Shown one piece after another: positions 12,006-21,466 of a stretch of DNA of 64,000 bases (position 1 is the stretch's first letter; each line of letters opens with the position of its first letter). A model generated the notes under the pieces. The model did not search any database, was not told the DNA's origin, and worked only from the letters and a program-made list of their open reading frames with translations. A program made the position numbers and the translations under genes. The stretch spans positions 1 through 64,000 of the forward strand of contig JAJTHE010000042.1 in assembly GCA_021298815.1 (NCBI GenBank). The letters run 5' to 3'. Source of the stretch: Betaproteobacteria bacterium. Lineage in GTDB: Bacteria > Pseudomonadota > Gammaproteobacteria > Burkholderiales > CAIKXV01.

Positions 12006-13043
12006 TCAGTAGGCGGTCAGGCCGAGCTTCTTGAGGATCGGTTCGAAGCGCTGGACGTCGTCGTTCACGCGCTGCCGGAACGCCTCGGCGGTCATCGCCA
12101 TCGGCTCGGCCCCCTGCGACAGGATGCGTTCACGCACCCTGGGCATGGCGATGATCCGGCCGACCTCGGTGCTGACCCGGTTGACGATCTCCATCGGCGT
12201 GCCGGCCGGGGCGAACCAGCCATGCCAGCCGCTGACCACCTCCATGCCCTTGACGCCATGCGTCGACAGGGCGCGCAACTCGGGCAGGGCGGGCAGGGAC
12301 TGCGGCCCGATCACCGCCAGTGCGCGCAGGCGGCCCGCCTTGACCTGCTCGACGGTGGTGGCCGAGTCGAACAGGTAGTCGATGCGGCCGGACATCAGGT
12401 CCTGCACCGCCGGGGCCAGGCCCTTGTACGGCACATGGGTCGCCTGCACGCCGATCGCGTCGTTGAAGATCTCGGTGGCCAGGTGGATCAGGCTGCCGCT
12501 GCCGGAGGATCCGAAGGTGAGCTTGCTGGACTGGGCGCGGGCGAAGGCGATGAACTCCTCGACCGTCGTCGCCTTCACGTTCGGACCGACCACCAGCACG
12601 TAGTTCGTGCGTGCGGTGGTGGTCACCGGAACGAACGACTTGAGCGGATCGACCCAGGTGTCGCCCTTCTTCTGCATGAACGGCGTCAGGGTCAGCGTGT
12701 TCGCCCCGCTCACCAGGTAGGTATGGCCGTCCGGTGCGGCACGTGCGACCACGCCTGCGGCGATGCTCCCGGCGGCGCCCGGGCGGTTCTCGATCAGCAC
12801 GGTCTGGCCGACGATGCGCGAGAGTTCGTCGCCGACGACGCGGGCGATGTTGTCGATCGAGCCACCGGCGGAGACGGTGATCACCAGCGAGATCGGCCTG
12901 GACGGCCAGCCCTGCTGCGCATGCAGCGGTGCGGTGGCGAGCGCGGTGGCCGCGGCGATCGCGACGGTGGCCAGCGCCAGGGCACCCGCCGGGGCAGGGC
13001 TGCGGGCCGCGGGCATGGAAGTGGCAGGCATGCGGGTCACCAT
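12006..13043 (-). CDS. Bug/TctC-family periplasmic receptor (no. 1)
   Basis: 345 aa with an N-terminal signal peptide ending ...ATAPLHAQ. Receptor motifs are WPSRPISLVITVSAGGSIDNIARVV, VLIENRPGAAGS, APDGHTYLV and THVPYKGLAPAVQDL. Such proteins capture small carboxylates or related acids for tripartite TctABC transport or for signalling. Here the ATG overlaps the bicupin stop (ATGGTGA), so it is the last gene of the bisC-like/bicupin/Bug operon and probably binds that pathway's substrate. Serine replaces the usual proline or glycine in VSAGG. Confidence 0.9.
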   Translation of the reverse strand: MVTRMPATSMPAARSPAPAGALALATVAIAAATALATAPLHAQQGWPSRPISLVITVSAGGSIDNIARVVGDELSRIVGQTVLIENRPGAAGSIAAGVVARAAPDGHTYLVSGANTLTLTPFMQKKGDTWVDPLKSFVPVTTTARTNYVLVVGPNVKATTVEEFIAFARAQSSKLTFGSSGSGSLIHLATEIFNDAIGVQATHVPYKGLAPAVQDLMSGRIDYLFDSATTVEQVKAGRLRALAVIGPQSLPALPELRALSTHGVKGMEVVSGWHGWFAPAGTPMEIVNRVSTEVGRIIAMPRVRERILSQGAEPMAMTAEAFRQRVNDDVQRFEPILKKLGLTAY

Positions 13044-14005
13044 GACGCTGCGGCGAAGCGGACGTCTTCGGGCCTGGGGGTGCCGACCACCATCATGAAC
13101 TCGGCGTCGGCAAAGCCGTCGTTGCGGAACCAGTGGCGGCGCCCGGCGGGATTCAGCATCACGTCCTTCGGACCGAGCCGCTGCTCGACCGTCCGGCCGT
13201 CTTCTTCCCAGCCGACGGTGATCACGCCCTCCAGTGTCAGGTAGGCATCCTCGACATCGCGGACGTAGGACTGGATGCCGCGTCTCTGCGGCAGGCGGAT
13301 GAGGTCCTTGCGGTAGGTGCCCGCAGGGGCGCCGCCCTCGCCGATGTACGGCAGCCGGGCGAAGCCGGCCTCGTTCCATTGCGGGCGCTGCTGGCTGTAG
13401 CGCACGATGTGGCGCGCGAACTCGCGATGGCGCGGATCGTCGCTGTGGAAATCCAGGCGATGGGTCTGCTCCGGACCCGCGCCGTAGCGCGCGGACAGTT
13501 CGCTGCCGTGCGTCTTCGGGTGGAACAGGTAGCGCGGCATCTCGGGCTTGCCCTTGCCGAGCATGATCGACACCAGCACCGGCTCGTAACCGTCGTTGCG
13601 GAAGCCGTGCGGTCGGTCGGTCATGTGCAGCACCATGTCCTTCGGGCCGAGCTTGGCTTCGATGATCTCGCCATCGTATTCCCACGTGGCGGTGAGCACG
13701 CCGGACAGCACCAGGAAGGCCTCCTCGATCTCGTGCGCATGCAGGACCGCGTACTTGCCCACCGGCTGGTGCACCATGCTCATGGTGAAGTGGTTCGCCG
13801 GCATCGTGTGCGGGTCGCCGACCTTGGGCGACCCGCCGGCGCCGATGAAGCGGATCTGCGCGCGATCGAGTTCCGGGAAGCCGCGGCTCGCCGGGAAGGC
13901 GTCCCAGTCGGGGATCTTCTCGGCATGCCGTCCGACATGGGCGCGCATGGTCGCCTCGAGGTCGGCGACGCTGCTGTCCTGGCGCGGTGCAAGGGCTGCG
14001 GACAT
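13037..14005 (-). CDS. Bicupin protein with one intact metal site
   Basis: 322 aa with two cupin domains in tandem (about 70-150 and 240-315). The first has the metal motif HAHEIEEAF (His89, His91, Glu95) and a later RPHGFRN histidine (His133). In the second the first two ligands are lost (YVRDVEDAYLTL), leaving RRHWFRN. This suggests a mononuclear Fe or Mn enzyme such as a ring-cleaving dioxygenase, or a sensor; the reaction is not identifiable. GAAGGAG sits directly before the upstream ATG (14011) but 7 bases before the ATG at 14005, so the latter is chosen. Confidence 0.75.
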   Translation of the reverse strand: MSAALAPRQDSSVADLEATMRAHVGRHAEKIPDWDAFPASRGFPELDRAQIRFIGAGGSPKVGDPHTMPANHFTMSMVHQPVGKYAVLHAHEIEEAFLVLSGVLTATWEYDGEIIEAKLGPKDMVLHMTDRPHGFRNDGYEPVLVSIMLGKGKPEMPRYLFHPKTHGSELSARYGAGPEQTHRLDFHSDDPRHREFARHIVRYSQQRPQWNEAGFARLPYIGEGGAPAGTYRKDLIRLPQRRGIQSYVRDVEDAYLTLEGVITVGWEEDGRTVEQRLGPKDVMLNPAGRRHWFRNDGFADAEFMMVVGTPRPEDVRFAAASW

Positions 14006-14061
14006 GGTCATGCTCCTTCTGCAATTCCGTTGGACACGATGGTCAGCGCGTCGGTCCGGCG

Positions 14062-16338
14062 TCAGGCACGCCGCGCGGCCGGTGCAACCCACGCTTCGAC
14101 CTCGACCAGGATCGACAGCGCACTGGAACCCTGCGCGAGTTTCGACGTCCCCAGGTCGGGTGCCAGCACGTTCGGATTGCCGCGCAACTCGAGCGGGAAA
14201 GCTCCAGAATCCTCAGGATCGTACCAGCCTCCGGTGGCCATGATCGCCGCGCCGCGCACCACGCCGTCGTCCGGGACGACCGAGGCCAGGCAGGCGCCGC
14301 GATCGTTGAACACGCGCACCGCGTCGCCATGGCGCAATCCGCGCGCCTGGGCGTCGGACGGGTTCATGTGGACCGGCTCGCGGCCGTCGATGCGCTTCGC
14401 CCGCGCCACCGGCCCGAAGTCGGCCTGGCTGTGCAGCTTGTCGACCGGCTGGTTGGTGACCAGGTGCAGCGGATGCCTCGCGTGTCCGGGCGCGCCCAGC
14501 CATTCCACCGGTGCCAGCCAGGTCGGGTGGGGCGGGCAGTCGTCGTAGCCGAAGCCGGCGATGCGTTCGGAGGTGATCTCGATGCGGCCCGATGGCGTCG
14601 ACAGCGGATGCGCGAGCGGGTCTTCGCGGAACGCTTCGAACAGCACGAAGTCGCGCGCAGGCGCCGGCACTTCGTACCAGCCGGTGCGCCACCAGTCGTC
14701 GAACGCGGGCTGTTCCGCGCCGATCTTCGCGTTGGCTTCGCGGGTGCGGTCGTACATCAGGCGGATCCAGCCGTCGGCGTCGAGGCCGTCGGTGTACGCC
14801 TGCTCATGGCCGTTGCGCGCGGCCAGTTCGCGGAAGATGTCGAAGTCGTCGCGCGCCTGGTGCCGCGGATCGATCGCGCGCTGCATCGCGATGATGTAGC
14901 GGTCGCGCGACGCGCCGCCGATGTCGTTGCGTTCGAGCGAGGTGGTCGCCGGCAGCACGATGTCGGCATGCTTCGCAGTCGCCGTCCAGTGCGTCTCGTG
15001 CACCACGATGGTTTCCGGCCGCTGCCAGGCGCGGCGCATCCGGTTCAGGTCCTGGTGGTGGTGGAACGGATTGCCGCCGGCCCAGTAGACCATCCGGATG
15101 TCCGGGTAGGTCTTGCGCTCGCCGTTGAAGTCGTATTCGCCGCCCGGGTTCTCGAGCAGGTCGGTATGGCGCGCGACCGGGATGGAGTGGCGCCCCATCG
15201 GGTTGCGGCCCAGCGGCAGTTCCGGCGAGGCGGCGCGCGCATCGCGCGGGATGCCCACGCCCTGGATCGAGCCGTGCCCGAACGCGAAGCCGCCGCCAGG
15301 GAGCCCGACCTGTCCCAGCATGGACGCGAGCGTGATCGCCATCCAGTACGGCTGCTCGCCGCGATGGGCGCGCTGCAGCGACCATGCGAGCGTAAGCATC
15401 GAGCGCACGCCTTCGAGCCGATGGGCGAGCGCGCGGATCTCGCGCGCCGGCACGCCGCAGATCGCCTCGGCCCACTCGGGCGACTTGGCGAGGCCGTCGC
15501 TGCGGCCGGTCAGGTAGGCCTCGAAGCGGTCATAGCCGGTGCAGCAGCGCGCGAGGAAATCGCGGTCGTGCGTGCCGCGCGCCACCAGTTCGTGGGCCAT
15601 GCCCATCATCAGCGCGGCGTCGGTATTCGGACGGATCGGGATCCAGCGTGCGCCCAGGAATTCCGGCGCATCGCTGCGGGTCGGGCTGACCACCACGAAC
15701 TCGATGCCGGCGGCCTTGCCCTTGCGCAGCCAGGTCTCGAGCGTGTGCTCGCCGGATCCCCCGGAGGCGACCTGGGCGTTCTTCAGCGCGAGCCCGCCGA
15801 AGGCGACCATCACCTTCGTGTGGCCGATGATCGAGTTCCAGTCGGTGACCCGGCCGGTGACCGGCGCGAAGGTGCCGATCACGTGCGGCAGGAAGAACTG
15901 CGCGCAGCCCCAGGAATAGTTGCCGAGCTGGTCGACCGAACCGCCGCCGGAATACAGGAAGCGGCGGACCTGCGACCGCGCATGGTGGAAGCGGCCGGCC
16001 GAGGACCAGCCGTAGCTGCCGCCGAATACCGCCTGGTGTCCGTGCTCGCCGCGCACCCGCGCCAGTTCGCCGGCGACCAGGCCGAGCGCGGTGTCCCAGT
16101 CGGTTTCGACGTAGCGCTCGTGGCCGCTGCGGCTGCGGTTGCGCCGCGACAGCCATCCCTCGCGTACCGCCGGCCGCTGCACCCGGTGTTCGGAGTAGAC
16201 CAGCTCCGGCATCGCCTCGAGCATCGGCGAGGGGTGTGCGTCGCGGAAGAAGGGCTCTGCGCGGACGAAACGGCCGTCCTCGACGACCGCGGTGTAGGCG
16301 CCCCAGTGGGCGAGCTGCTGGAAACGTTGCTGGGCCAT
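14062..16338 (-). CDS. BisC/TorA-like molybdopterin oxidoreductase
   Basis: 758 aa, near the size of E. coli biotin sulfoxide reductase (777 aa). It belongs to the DMSO-reductase family: [17 protein letters not shown] contains the expected serine Mo ligand, followed by [63 protein letters not shown] and a C-terminal molydopterin-binding [13 protein letters not shown] domain. No N-terminal cysteine cluster for Fe-S and no Tat signal is seen, so a cytoplasmic enzyme like BisC is likely. It could reduce S- or N-oxides or oxidise an unknown substrate. It is the first gene of the bicupin/Bug operon, divergent from cysE. Confidence 0.88.
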   Translation of the reverse strand: MAQQRFQQLAHWGAYTAVVEDGRFVRAEPFFRDAHPSPMLEAMPELVYSEHRVQRPAVREGWLSRRNRSRSGHERYVETDWDTALGLVAGELARVRGEHGHQAVFGGSYGWSSAGRFHHARSQVRRFLYSGGGSVDQLGNYSWGCAQFFLPHVIGTFAPVTGRVTDWNSIIGHTKVMVAFGGLALKNAQVASGGSGEHTLETWLRKGKAAGIEFVVVSPTRSDAPEFLGARWIPIRPNTDAALMMGMAHELVARGTHDRDFLARCCTGYDRFEAYLTGRSDGLAKSPEWAEAICGVPAREIRALAHRLEGVRSMLTLAWSLQRAHRGEQPYWMAITLASMLGQVGLPGGGFAFGHGSIQGVGIPRDARAASPELPLGRNPMGRHSIPVARHTDLLENPGGEYDFNGERKTYPDIRMVYWAGGNPFHHHQDLNRMRRAWQRPETIVVHETHWTATAKHADIVLPATTSLERNDIGGASRDRYIIAMQRAIDPRHQARDDFDIFRELAARNGHEQAYTDGLDADGWIRLMYDRTREANAKIGAEQPAFDDWWRTGWYEVPAPARDFVLFEAFREDPLAHPLSTPSGRIEITSERIAGFGYDDCPPHPTWLAPVEWLGAPGHARHPLHLVTNQPVDKLHSQADFGPVARAKRIDGREPVHMNPSDAQARGLRHGDAVRVFNDRGACLASVVPDDGVVRGAAIMATGGWYDPEDSGAFPLELRGNPNVLAPDLGTSKLAQGSSALSILVEVEAWVAPAARRA

Positions 16339-16396
16339 GCGATGGATCCCTCGGGCAGGGCGGATGCCGGGACGGGCATCGCGCGCGCCGTGCGAG

Positions 16397-16402
16397 GATA
16401 CA
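16397..16402 (+). promoter_or_regulatory. Candidate -10 element for cysE
   Basis: TACAAT lies 37 bp before the cysE ATG in the cysE/bisC-like divergent gap. No convincing -35 match was found. Confidence 0.3.
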
Positions 16403-16439
16403 ATCTCCTGCCCCATGCGCGGCGCTGCCGACCGCTCCC

Positions 16440-17147
16440 ATGCTCCGCCACCTGCGTGAAGACATCTCGGTCATCTTCGAGCGCGACCCTGCGGCGCGCA
16501 GCGCCTGGGAAGTGCTGACCTGCTACCCGGGCCTGCACGCGGTGATGCTGCATCGGGTCGCGCATCGGCTCTGGGCCTGCCGCCTGCGCTGGCCGGCCCG
16601 GTTCCTCGCCTTCCTGTCGCGTGCGCTGACCGGCATCGAGATCCATCCCGCCGCCATCATCGGGCGGCGCTTCTTCATCGACCATGGCATGGGCGTGGTG
16701 ATCGGAGAAACCGCGGTCATCGGCGACGACTGCACGCTCTACCATGGGGTCACGCTCGGCGGCACTTCGTGGCAGAAGGGCAGGCGCCATCCGACGCTGG
16801 GCGACGGCGTGATCGTCGGCGCAGGCGCGAAGATCCTGGGCCCGATCATGATCGGCCGCGGCGCGAGGATCGGGTCCAATGCGGTGGTGGTGCACGAGGT
16901 TCCACCGATGGCCACCGCGGTAGGCATCCCGGCGCGCGTGATCGCACCGGACAGCGACAGTGCCGACAGGGGCTTCGCGGCCTACGCGCTCACGCGCGAC
17001 CTGGACGATCCGATGGTGCAGGCGATCGCCGGCCTGGAGGCGCGCGTCATGCTGCACGAGGCCCGCCTGGCCGAACTGGGCGAACTGGCGCAGCGGCTGG
17101 CTGCGCGCGGCGACGCATCGGGCAACGCCGCGGACGCGGGACGCTGA
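16440..17147 (+). CDS. cysE: Serine O-acetyltransferase
   Basis: 235 aa. It opens [21 protein letters not shown], then shows the left-handed beta-helix acyltransferase region with [48 protein letters not shown] and [11 protein letters not shown]. It makes O-acetylserine from serine and acetyl-CoA, the substrate of cysteine synthase. The length and the long C-terminal tail resemble the shorter CysE/SrpH-type enzymes. It is convergent with Bug no. 2, and cysM lies about 5 kb downstream. Confidence 0.94.
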   Translation: MLRHLREDISVIFERDPAARSAWEVLTCYPGLHAVMLHRVAHRLWACRLRWPARFLAFLSRALTGIEIHPAAIIGRRFFIDHGMGVVIGETAVIGDDCTLYHGVTLGGTSWQKGRRHPTLGDGVIVGAGAKILGPIMIGRGARIGSNAVVVHEVPPMATAVGIPARVIAPDSDSADRGFAAYALTRDLDDPMVQAIAGLEARVMLHEARLAELGELAQRLAARGDASGNAADAGR

Positions 17148-17171
17148 CGGCAGCCGGGCAGTGCCGGCCGG

Positions 17172-18182
17172 TCAGTTTTCCGGCCGGATGCCGCTCTCGC
17201 GGATGATCCGGCTGAACGTCTCGATCTCCAGCCGCACCGATGCGGCGTACTGCTCCGGCGTGTCGGCGAGCGGTTCGAAGCCCCCGGCGAGCAGCCGCTT
17301 GCGCAGGTCGGGCGTGGCCAGCGCCTGGCCGATGGACGCATTGATGCGCGCCACCAGTTCGCGTGGCAGCCCGGCCGGCCCGACCAGCCCGTAGCGGCCT
17401 TCGACCGGCGGGATCTTCACGCCCGACTCGATGATCGTGGGCAGGTCGGGCGCCGCGGCCGCGCGTCGTACGCCGGCCGCGGCGACCAGCCGCAGGCGCC
17501 CGCTGCGCACGAAGGCTTCCGCCGCGGGCAGCGCGACCAGTGCCAGGTCGATCTCGCCGGCGACCAGCGCGTTGAGGTACGGGCCCGCGCCCTTGTAGGG
17601 GACATGCACGATGCGCGTGCCGGTGGCGGCGAGCAGCAGTTCGGTCGCGATGTGCGAGATGGTGCCGGCGCCGGCCGTGCCGTAGGACAGGAAGCCGGGT
17701 TTCGCGCGGGCGAGCCGCACCAGCTCCGGGACCGACTTGACAGGGACGCCGGGATTCACCGCCACGACGTAGGCCGTCAGCGCCGTGCTGCCGATCAGCG
17801 AAAGGTCCTTCAGCGGGTTGTATGCGGCCTTGGGGTAGAGCAGCGGCCCGATGACCAGGCTGGACTGGTTGCCCGCGCCCAGGGTATAGCCATCCGGTGC
17901 GGCGCGCGCGACCAGCTCCATCCCGAGCGTCGCGCCGGCCCCGGGACGGTTCTCGACCACCACCGGCTGGTTCCAGAGTTCGGACAGCTTGTTGCCGACC
18001 AGCCGCACCACCACGTCGTTGGCGCCGCCGGGGGCGAACGCGACGATGGTGCGCACCGGCTTGGCGGGCCAGGCCGGCGCCGGCTGCGCATGGACCGGGG
18101 CGATCGGCCCTGCGGCTGCCGCAGTGGCGGCGGCGCCGGCAAGGAGCGCGGCATGGATTCGGCGGCATGCGGACGGTTGCAT
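17172..18182 (-). CDS. Bug/TctC-family periplasmic receptor (no. 2)
   Basis: 336 aa with a signal peptide ending ...GPIAPVHAQ. Motifs are PVRTIVAFAPGGANDVVVRL, PVVVENRPGAGATLG and VHVPYKGAGPYLNAL. It lies 41 bp downstream of the CysB-like regulator on the same strand and may be co-transcribed with it. That would place uptake or sensing of an organic acid under the same control as sulfur genes, but no transporter membrane subunit is near. Confidence 0.9.
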   Translation of the reverse strand: MQPSACRRIHAALLAGAAATAAAAGPIAPVHAQPAPAWPAKPVRTIVAFAPGGANDVVVRLVGNKLSELWNQPVVVENRPGAGATLGMELVARAAPDGYTLGAGNQSSLVIGPLLYPKAAYNPLKDLSLIGSTALTAYVVAVNPGVPVKSVPELVRLARAKPGFLSYGTAGAGTISHIATELLLAATGTRIVHVPYKGAGPYLNALVAGEIDLALVALPAAEAFVRSGRLRLVAAAGVRRAAAAPDLPTIIESGVKIPPVEGRYGLVGPAGLPRELVARINASIGQALATPDLRKRLLAGGFEPLADTPEQYAASVRLEIETFSRIIRESGIRPEN

Positions 18183-18223
18183 GTTCTCGAGTATGCGGCA
18201 ATGCGGCCGCAGACGGGCAGGCG

Positions 18224-19174
18224 TCACGGTACCGCCCGGCGCGGCGCCTGCGCCTCGCTCGACATCGCCTGGCGCACGTAGGCGGGTGTGAGGTGGCTGG
18301 CGAACCGTTCGAGGAAGGTCAGCGTGAAGGTGCGCAGGTAGGTTCCCTTGCGCAGGGCCACGCGCGTGAGGTTCGGTGCGAACAGGTGGCCGGCCTGCAG
18401 GACGCGCAGGCCGGCATCGCGGCGGGCATCGAACGCCATGGACGCGACGATGCCCACGCCCAGGCCCAGTTCGACATAGGTCTTGATCACGTCCGAATCG
18501 AGGCCGGTCAGCGCGATCTCCGGGCGCAGCTTCGCCTGTGCGAACGCGGCATCGATATGCGGCCGACCGGTGAACCCGGGGTCGTAGGTGATCAGCGGAC
18601 AGGCACACAGGGCCTCGAGCGTGAGCGGGGCCTGGGACAGCAGCGCATGCCCCTCCGGCACCACCACCACATGGCTCCATTCATAGGCCGGCATTACCAC
18701 CAGTTCCGGGTAGTCGAGCAGGGATTCGGTCGCGATGCCGATGTCGGCGCGACCGGCGATCAGCTGCTCGGCGATCTGCTCCGGGCGCGACTGCTGCAGC
18801 GCCAGCTTGACGTCCGGATACTCGCGCTTGAACGCGCCGACCACCCTGGGCAGCACGTAGCGCGCCTGGGTGTGCGTGGTGGCCACGACCAGGTGCCCGC
18901 CGCGCTGGTTCGAGTGTTCCTCTGCCGCGCGCCTGAGGTTGTCGGCCTCGTGCAGCAGCCGGTCGATGATCTCGACCACCGTCTCGCCGGCGGCGGTCAG
19001 GCCCAGCAGGCGCTTGCCGTAGCGCTGGAAGATCTCGACGCCGATCTCCTGCTCCAGTTCCCGGATCTGCCTGCTGACGCCGGGCTGGGACGTGAACAGG
19101 GCGGCGGCGGTGGCCGTCAGGTTGAATCCGTTGTGGACGGCTTCGCGCACGGTGCGCAGTTGCTGGAAGTTCAT
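18224..19174 (-). CDS. CysB-type LysR-family regulator
   Basis: 316 aa with an N-terminal winged helix (MNFQQLRTVREAVHNGFNLTATAAALFTSQPGVSRQIRELE) characteristic of the CysB/Cbl subfamily, followed by the two-lobed inducer domain (VVATTHTQARYVLP, ITYDPGFTGRPHID). CysB senses O-acetylserine and related signals and activates cysteine and sulfonate genes. It is transcribed divergently from cysI, the classic arrangement for a LysR activator and its target. Whether it is CysB or Cbl cannot be settled from this sequence alone. Confidence 0.92.
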   Translation of the reverse strand: MNFQQLRTVREAVHNGFNLTATAAALFTSQPGVSRQIRELEQEIGVEIFQRYGKRLLGLTAAGETVVEIIDRLLHEADNLRRAAEEHSNQRGGHLVVATTHTQARYVLPRVVGAFKREYPDVKLALQQSRPEQIAEQLIAGRADIGIATESLLDYPELVVMPAYEWSHVVVVPEGHALLSQAPLTLEALCACPLITYDPGFTGRPHIDAAFAQAKLRPEIALTGLDSDVIKTYVELGLGVGIVASMAFDARRDAGLRVLQAGHLFAPNLTRVALRKGTYLRTFTLTFLERFASHLTPAYVRQAMSSEAQAPRRAVP

Positions 19175-19179
19175 GCGAA

Positions 19180-19228
19180 CGCGATGTTATATATGAACGA
19201 GGTGATAACGATACAATATTATATTCGT
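19180..19228. promoter_or_regulatory. AT-rich divergent promoter/operator between cysB-like and cysI
   Basis: The 134-bp gap holds a strikingly AT-rich core. A TATAAT (minus strand, 19218-19223) would serve the regulator with a leader of about 37 nt, and TACAAT (plus strand, 19212-19217) could serve cysI. Neither has a good -35 box, which fits activator-dependent transcription by the adjacent LysR protein. Confidence 0.5.
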
Positions 19229-19308
19229 TTGCCGCATTTCGCGGCGCGGCGAGAATCGCGTCCTCCCCCCGAACCAGGCCCCGGCCGCGCAGCCGGGCCG
19301 ACCGCGCC

Positions 19309-20973
19309 ATGTACCAGTACGACACCATCGACCGCAGCATCGTCCGCAGCCGCGTCGAACAGTTCCGTCGCCAGACCGAGCGCTTCCTGTCCGGCGCCCT
19401 GACCGAGGACGAGTTCCGTCCGCTGCGACTGCAGAACGGCCTGTACGTGCAGCGCCATGCGCCGATGCTGCGGGTGGCGATCCCGTACGGGATGCTGGAT
19501 GCCACCCAGCTGCGCCGGCTCGCGCACATCGCCCGCACCTACGACCGCGGCTACGGCCATTACAGCACGCGCCAGAACATCCAGTTCAACTGGCCGGCGC
19601 TGGAGCGCGTGCCCGACATCCTGGCCGAACTGGCCGAGGTCGACATGCACGCGATCCAGACCAGCGGAAACTGCATCCGCAACACGACGGTCGACCACTT
19701 CGCGGGCGTCGCACCCGACGAGGTGCTGAACCCGCTCGTCTATGCCGAGATCATCCGCCAGTGGTCGACGCTGCATCCGGAATTCGCCTTCCTGCCGCGC
19801 AAGTTCAAGATCGCGCTGTCGGGCTCGCCGGCGGACCGCGCCGCCGTGATGGTGCACGACATCGGCCTGAAGGCCGTGTTCGACTACGACGGCCAGCCGG
19901 GCTTCACCGTGGTGGTCGGTGGCGGGCTGGGCCGCACGCCGATCATCGGCCACGTGGTGCGCGAGTTCCTGCCCGCGACGCACCTGCTGACCTACCTCGA
20001 CGCGATCCTGCGCGTGTACAACCTGCACGGCCGGCGCGACAACAAGTACAAGGCACGGATCAAGATCCTGGTGAAGGAGCTCGGCGTCGCCGAGTTCCGG
20101 CGGCAGGTGGAACACGAGTGGTCCTTCCTCGAGGGCGGGCCGGGCACGCTGCCGCCGTCGGAGATCGCCCGGGTCGACGCACGGTTCACCCGGCCCGCGT
20201 GGCGCGCGCTGCCGCAGGTGTCGGCCGGGCTGGAACGGCACCTGCACGAGGACCCGGCATTCGCGCGCTGGGTCGCGCGCAACGTCCATCCGCACCGCAT
20301 GAGCGGCTATGCCGCGGTGACGATCTCGCTGAAGAAGACCGGCGTGCCGCCGGGCGACATCACCGACGCGCAGATGGAGGGCGTCGCCGACCTTTCGGAG
20401 CGCTACAGCTTCGGCGAACTGCGGGTCACCCACGAGCAGAACCTGGTGTTCGCCGACGTCGAGCGCGATGCGCTGTACCGGCTGTGGACGGGCCTGAAGG
20501 CGCTCGATCTGGCCACCGCCAACCGTGGCCTGATCACCAACGTGATCGCCTGCCCGGGCGGCGATTTCTGCTCGCTCGCCAACGCGGTGTCGATCCCGGT
20601 CGCCGCGGCGATCCAGCAGCGCTTCGACGACCTCGACTACCTGCACGACGTGGGCGAGGTCGACCTGAACATCTCGGGCTGCATGAATTCCTGCGGCCAC
20701 CACCATGTCGGCCACATCGGCATCCTCGGGGTCGACAAGAACGGCGAGGAGTGGTACCAGGTCTCGATCGGCGGGCGGCAGGGACCGGGGGCGTCGCTGG
20801 GCAAGGTGATCGGACCCTCGTTCCCTCGTGCCGATGTGCCGGACGTGATCGAGAGGCTGGTCGAGGTCTACCTGCGCGAACGCGATTCGGACGCCGAGCG
20901 CTTCATCGATACCGTGCAGCGCATCGGTGTCGAGCCGTTCAGGCGGAACGTCTATGCGCTCGTTGATCAGTAG
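19309..20973 (+). CDS. cysI: Siroheme sulfite (or nitrite) reductase hemoprotein
   Basis: 554 aa with two ferredoxin-like half domains, the siroheme contact motif RGYGHYSTRQNIQFNWP, and the [4Fe-4S]/siroheme cysteines in CPGGDFC and CMNSC (Cx5C ... Cx3C). It reduces sulfite to sulfide using six electrons. Sequence alone does not exclude nitrite reduction, but the downstream DUF934, cobA and cysM and the upstream CysB-type regulator point to sulfite. No flavoprotein partner cysJ is present, so the donor may be ferredoxin. It is the first gene of a four-gene operon. Confidence 0.93.
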   Translation: MYQYDTIDRSIVRSRVEQFRRQTERFLSGALTEDEFRPLRLQNGLYVQRHAPMLRVAIPYGMLDATQLRRLAHIARTYDRGYGHYSTRQNIQFNWPALERVPDILAELAEVDMHAIQTSGNCIRNTTVDHFAGVAPDEVLNPLVYAEIIRQWSTLHPEFAFLPRKFKIALSGSPADRAAVMVHDIGLKAVFDYDGQPGFTVVVGGGLGRTPIIGHVVREFLPATHLLTYLDAILRVYNLHGRRDNKYKARIKILVKELGVAEFRRQVEHEWSFLEGGPGTLPPSEIARVDARFTRPAWRALPQVSAGLERHLHEDPAFARWVARNVHPHRMSGYAAVTISLKKTGVPPGDITDAQMEGVADLSERYSFGELRVTHEQNLVFADVERDALYRLWTGLKALDLATANRGLITNVIACPGGDFCSLANAVSIPVAAAIQQRFDDLDYLHDVGEVDLNISGCMNSCGHHHVGHIGILGVDKNGEEWYQVSIGGRQGPGASLGKVIGPSFPRADVPDVIERLVEVYLRERDSDAERFIDTVQRIGVEPFRRNVYALVDQ

Positions 20974-21466
20974 GCGCGCCGTGGTCGCCGGCGATCCGTG
21001 GGTCCGTCCCGCGGGCGGCGCCGACGATGCCCCGGACGGGACCGACCTGCTGGTGCCGCTGCGCACCTGGCTCGACGCCCGCGACCTGCTTCTCGAACGG
21101 TGCGGCCGGGTGGGCGTGCAGCTCGAGCCCGGCGACGATCCTGCATTGCTGGCCGGCGACGTCGGATGCCTGCCGCTGGTGGCAGTCCATTTCCCGGCGC
21201 TCACCGACGGTCGCGGCTTCTCGATCGGCCACCTGCTGCGCGAACGCCATGGCTACCGGGGCGAACTGCGTGCCACCGGTCCGCTGACCCGCGACGCCCT
21301 GTTCTACCTGGCCCGCTGCGGCTTCGACAGCTTCGAACTGCGCGAGGGCGAAGATCCGGCTGCCGCGCTGTCCGAATTCGACGCGTTCGAGGCGGTCTAC
21401 CAGGGTGCGGTGGATCGCCGGGCCCCGTTCGACCGGCGCGCGCCCGCCGTCGCGGACGCCGCATGA
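20954..21466 (+). CDS. DUF934 protein of the sulfite reductase operon
   Basis: 170 aa, no signal peptide. Matches DUF934 (PF06073) by context and motifs: LLVPLRTWLDARD, VAVHFPALTDGRGFSIGHLLRERHGYRGELRA and LFYLARCGFDSFELRE. These proteins almost always accompany cysI in proteobacteria and are presumed to assist sulfite reduction; the activity is unknown. The start at 20954 lies inside cysI (20-nt overlap), and the stop overlaps the cobA start (ATGA). Confidence 0.88.
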   Translation: MRSLISRRAVVAGDPWVRPAGGADDAPDGTDLLVPLRTWLDARDLLLERCGRVGVQLEPGDDPALLAGDVGCLPLVAVHFPALTDGRGFSIGHLLRERHGYRGELRATGPLTRDALFYLARCGFDSFELREGEDPAAALSEFDAFEAVYQGAVDRRAPFDRRAPAVADAA

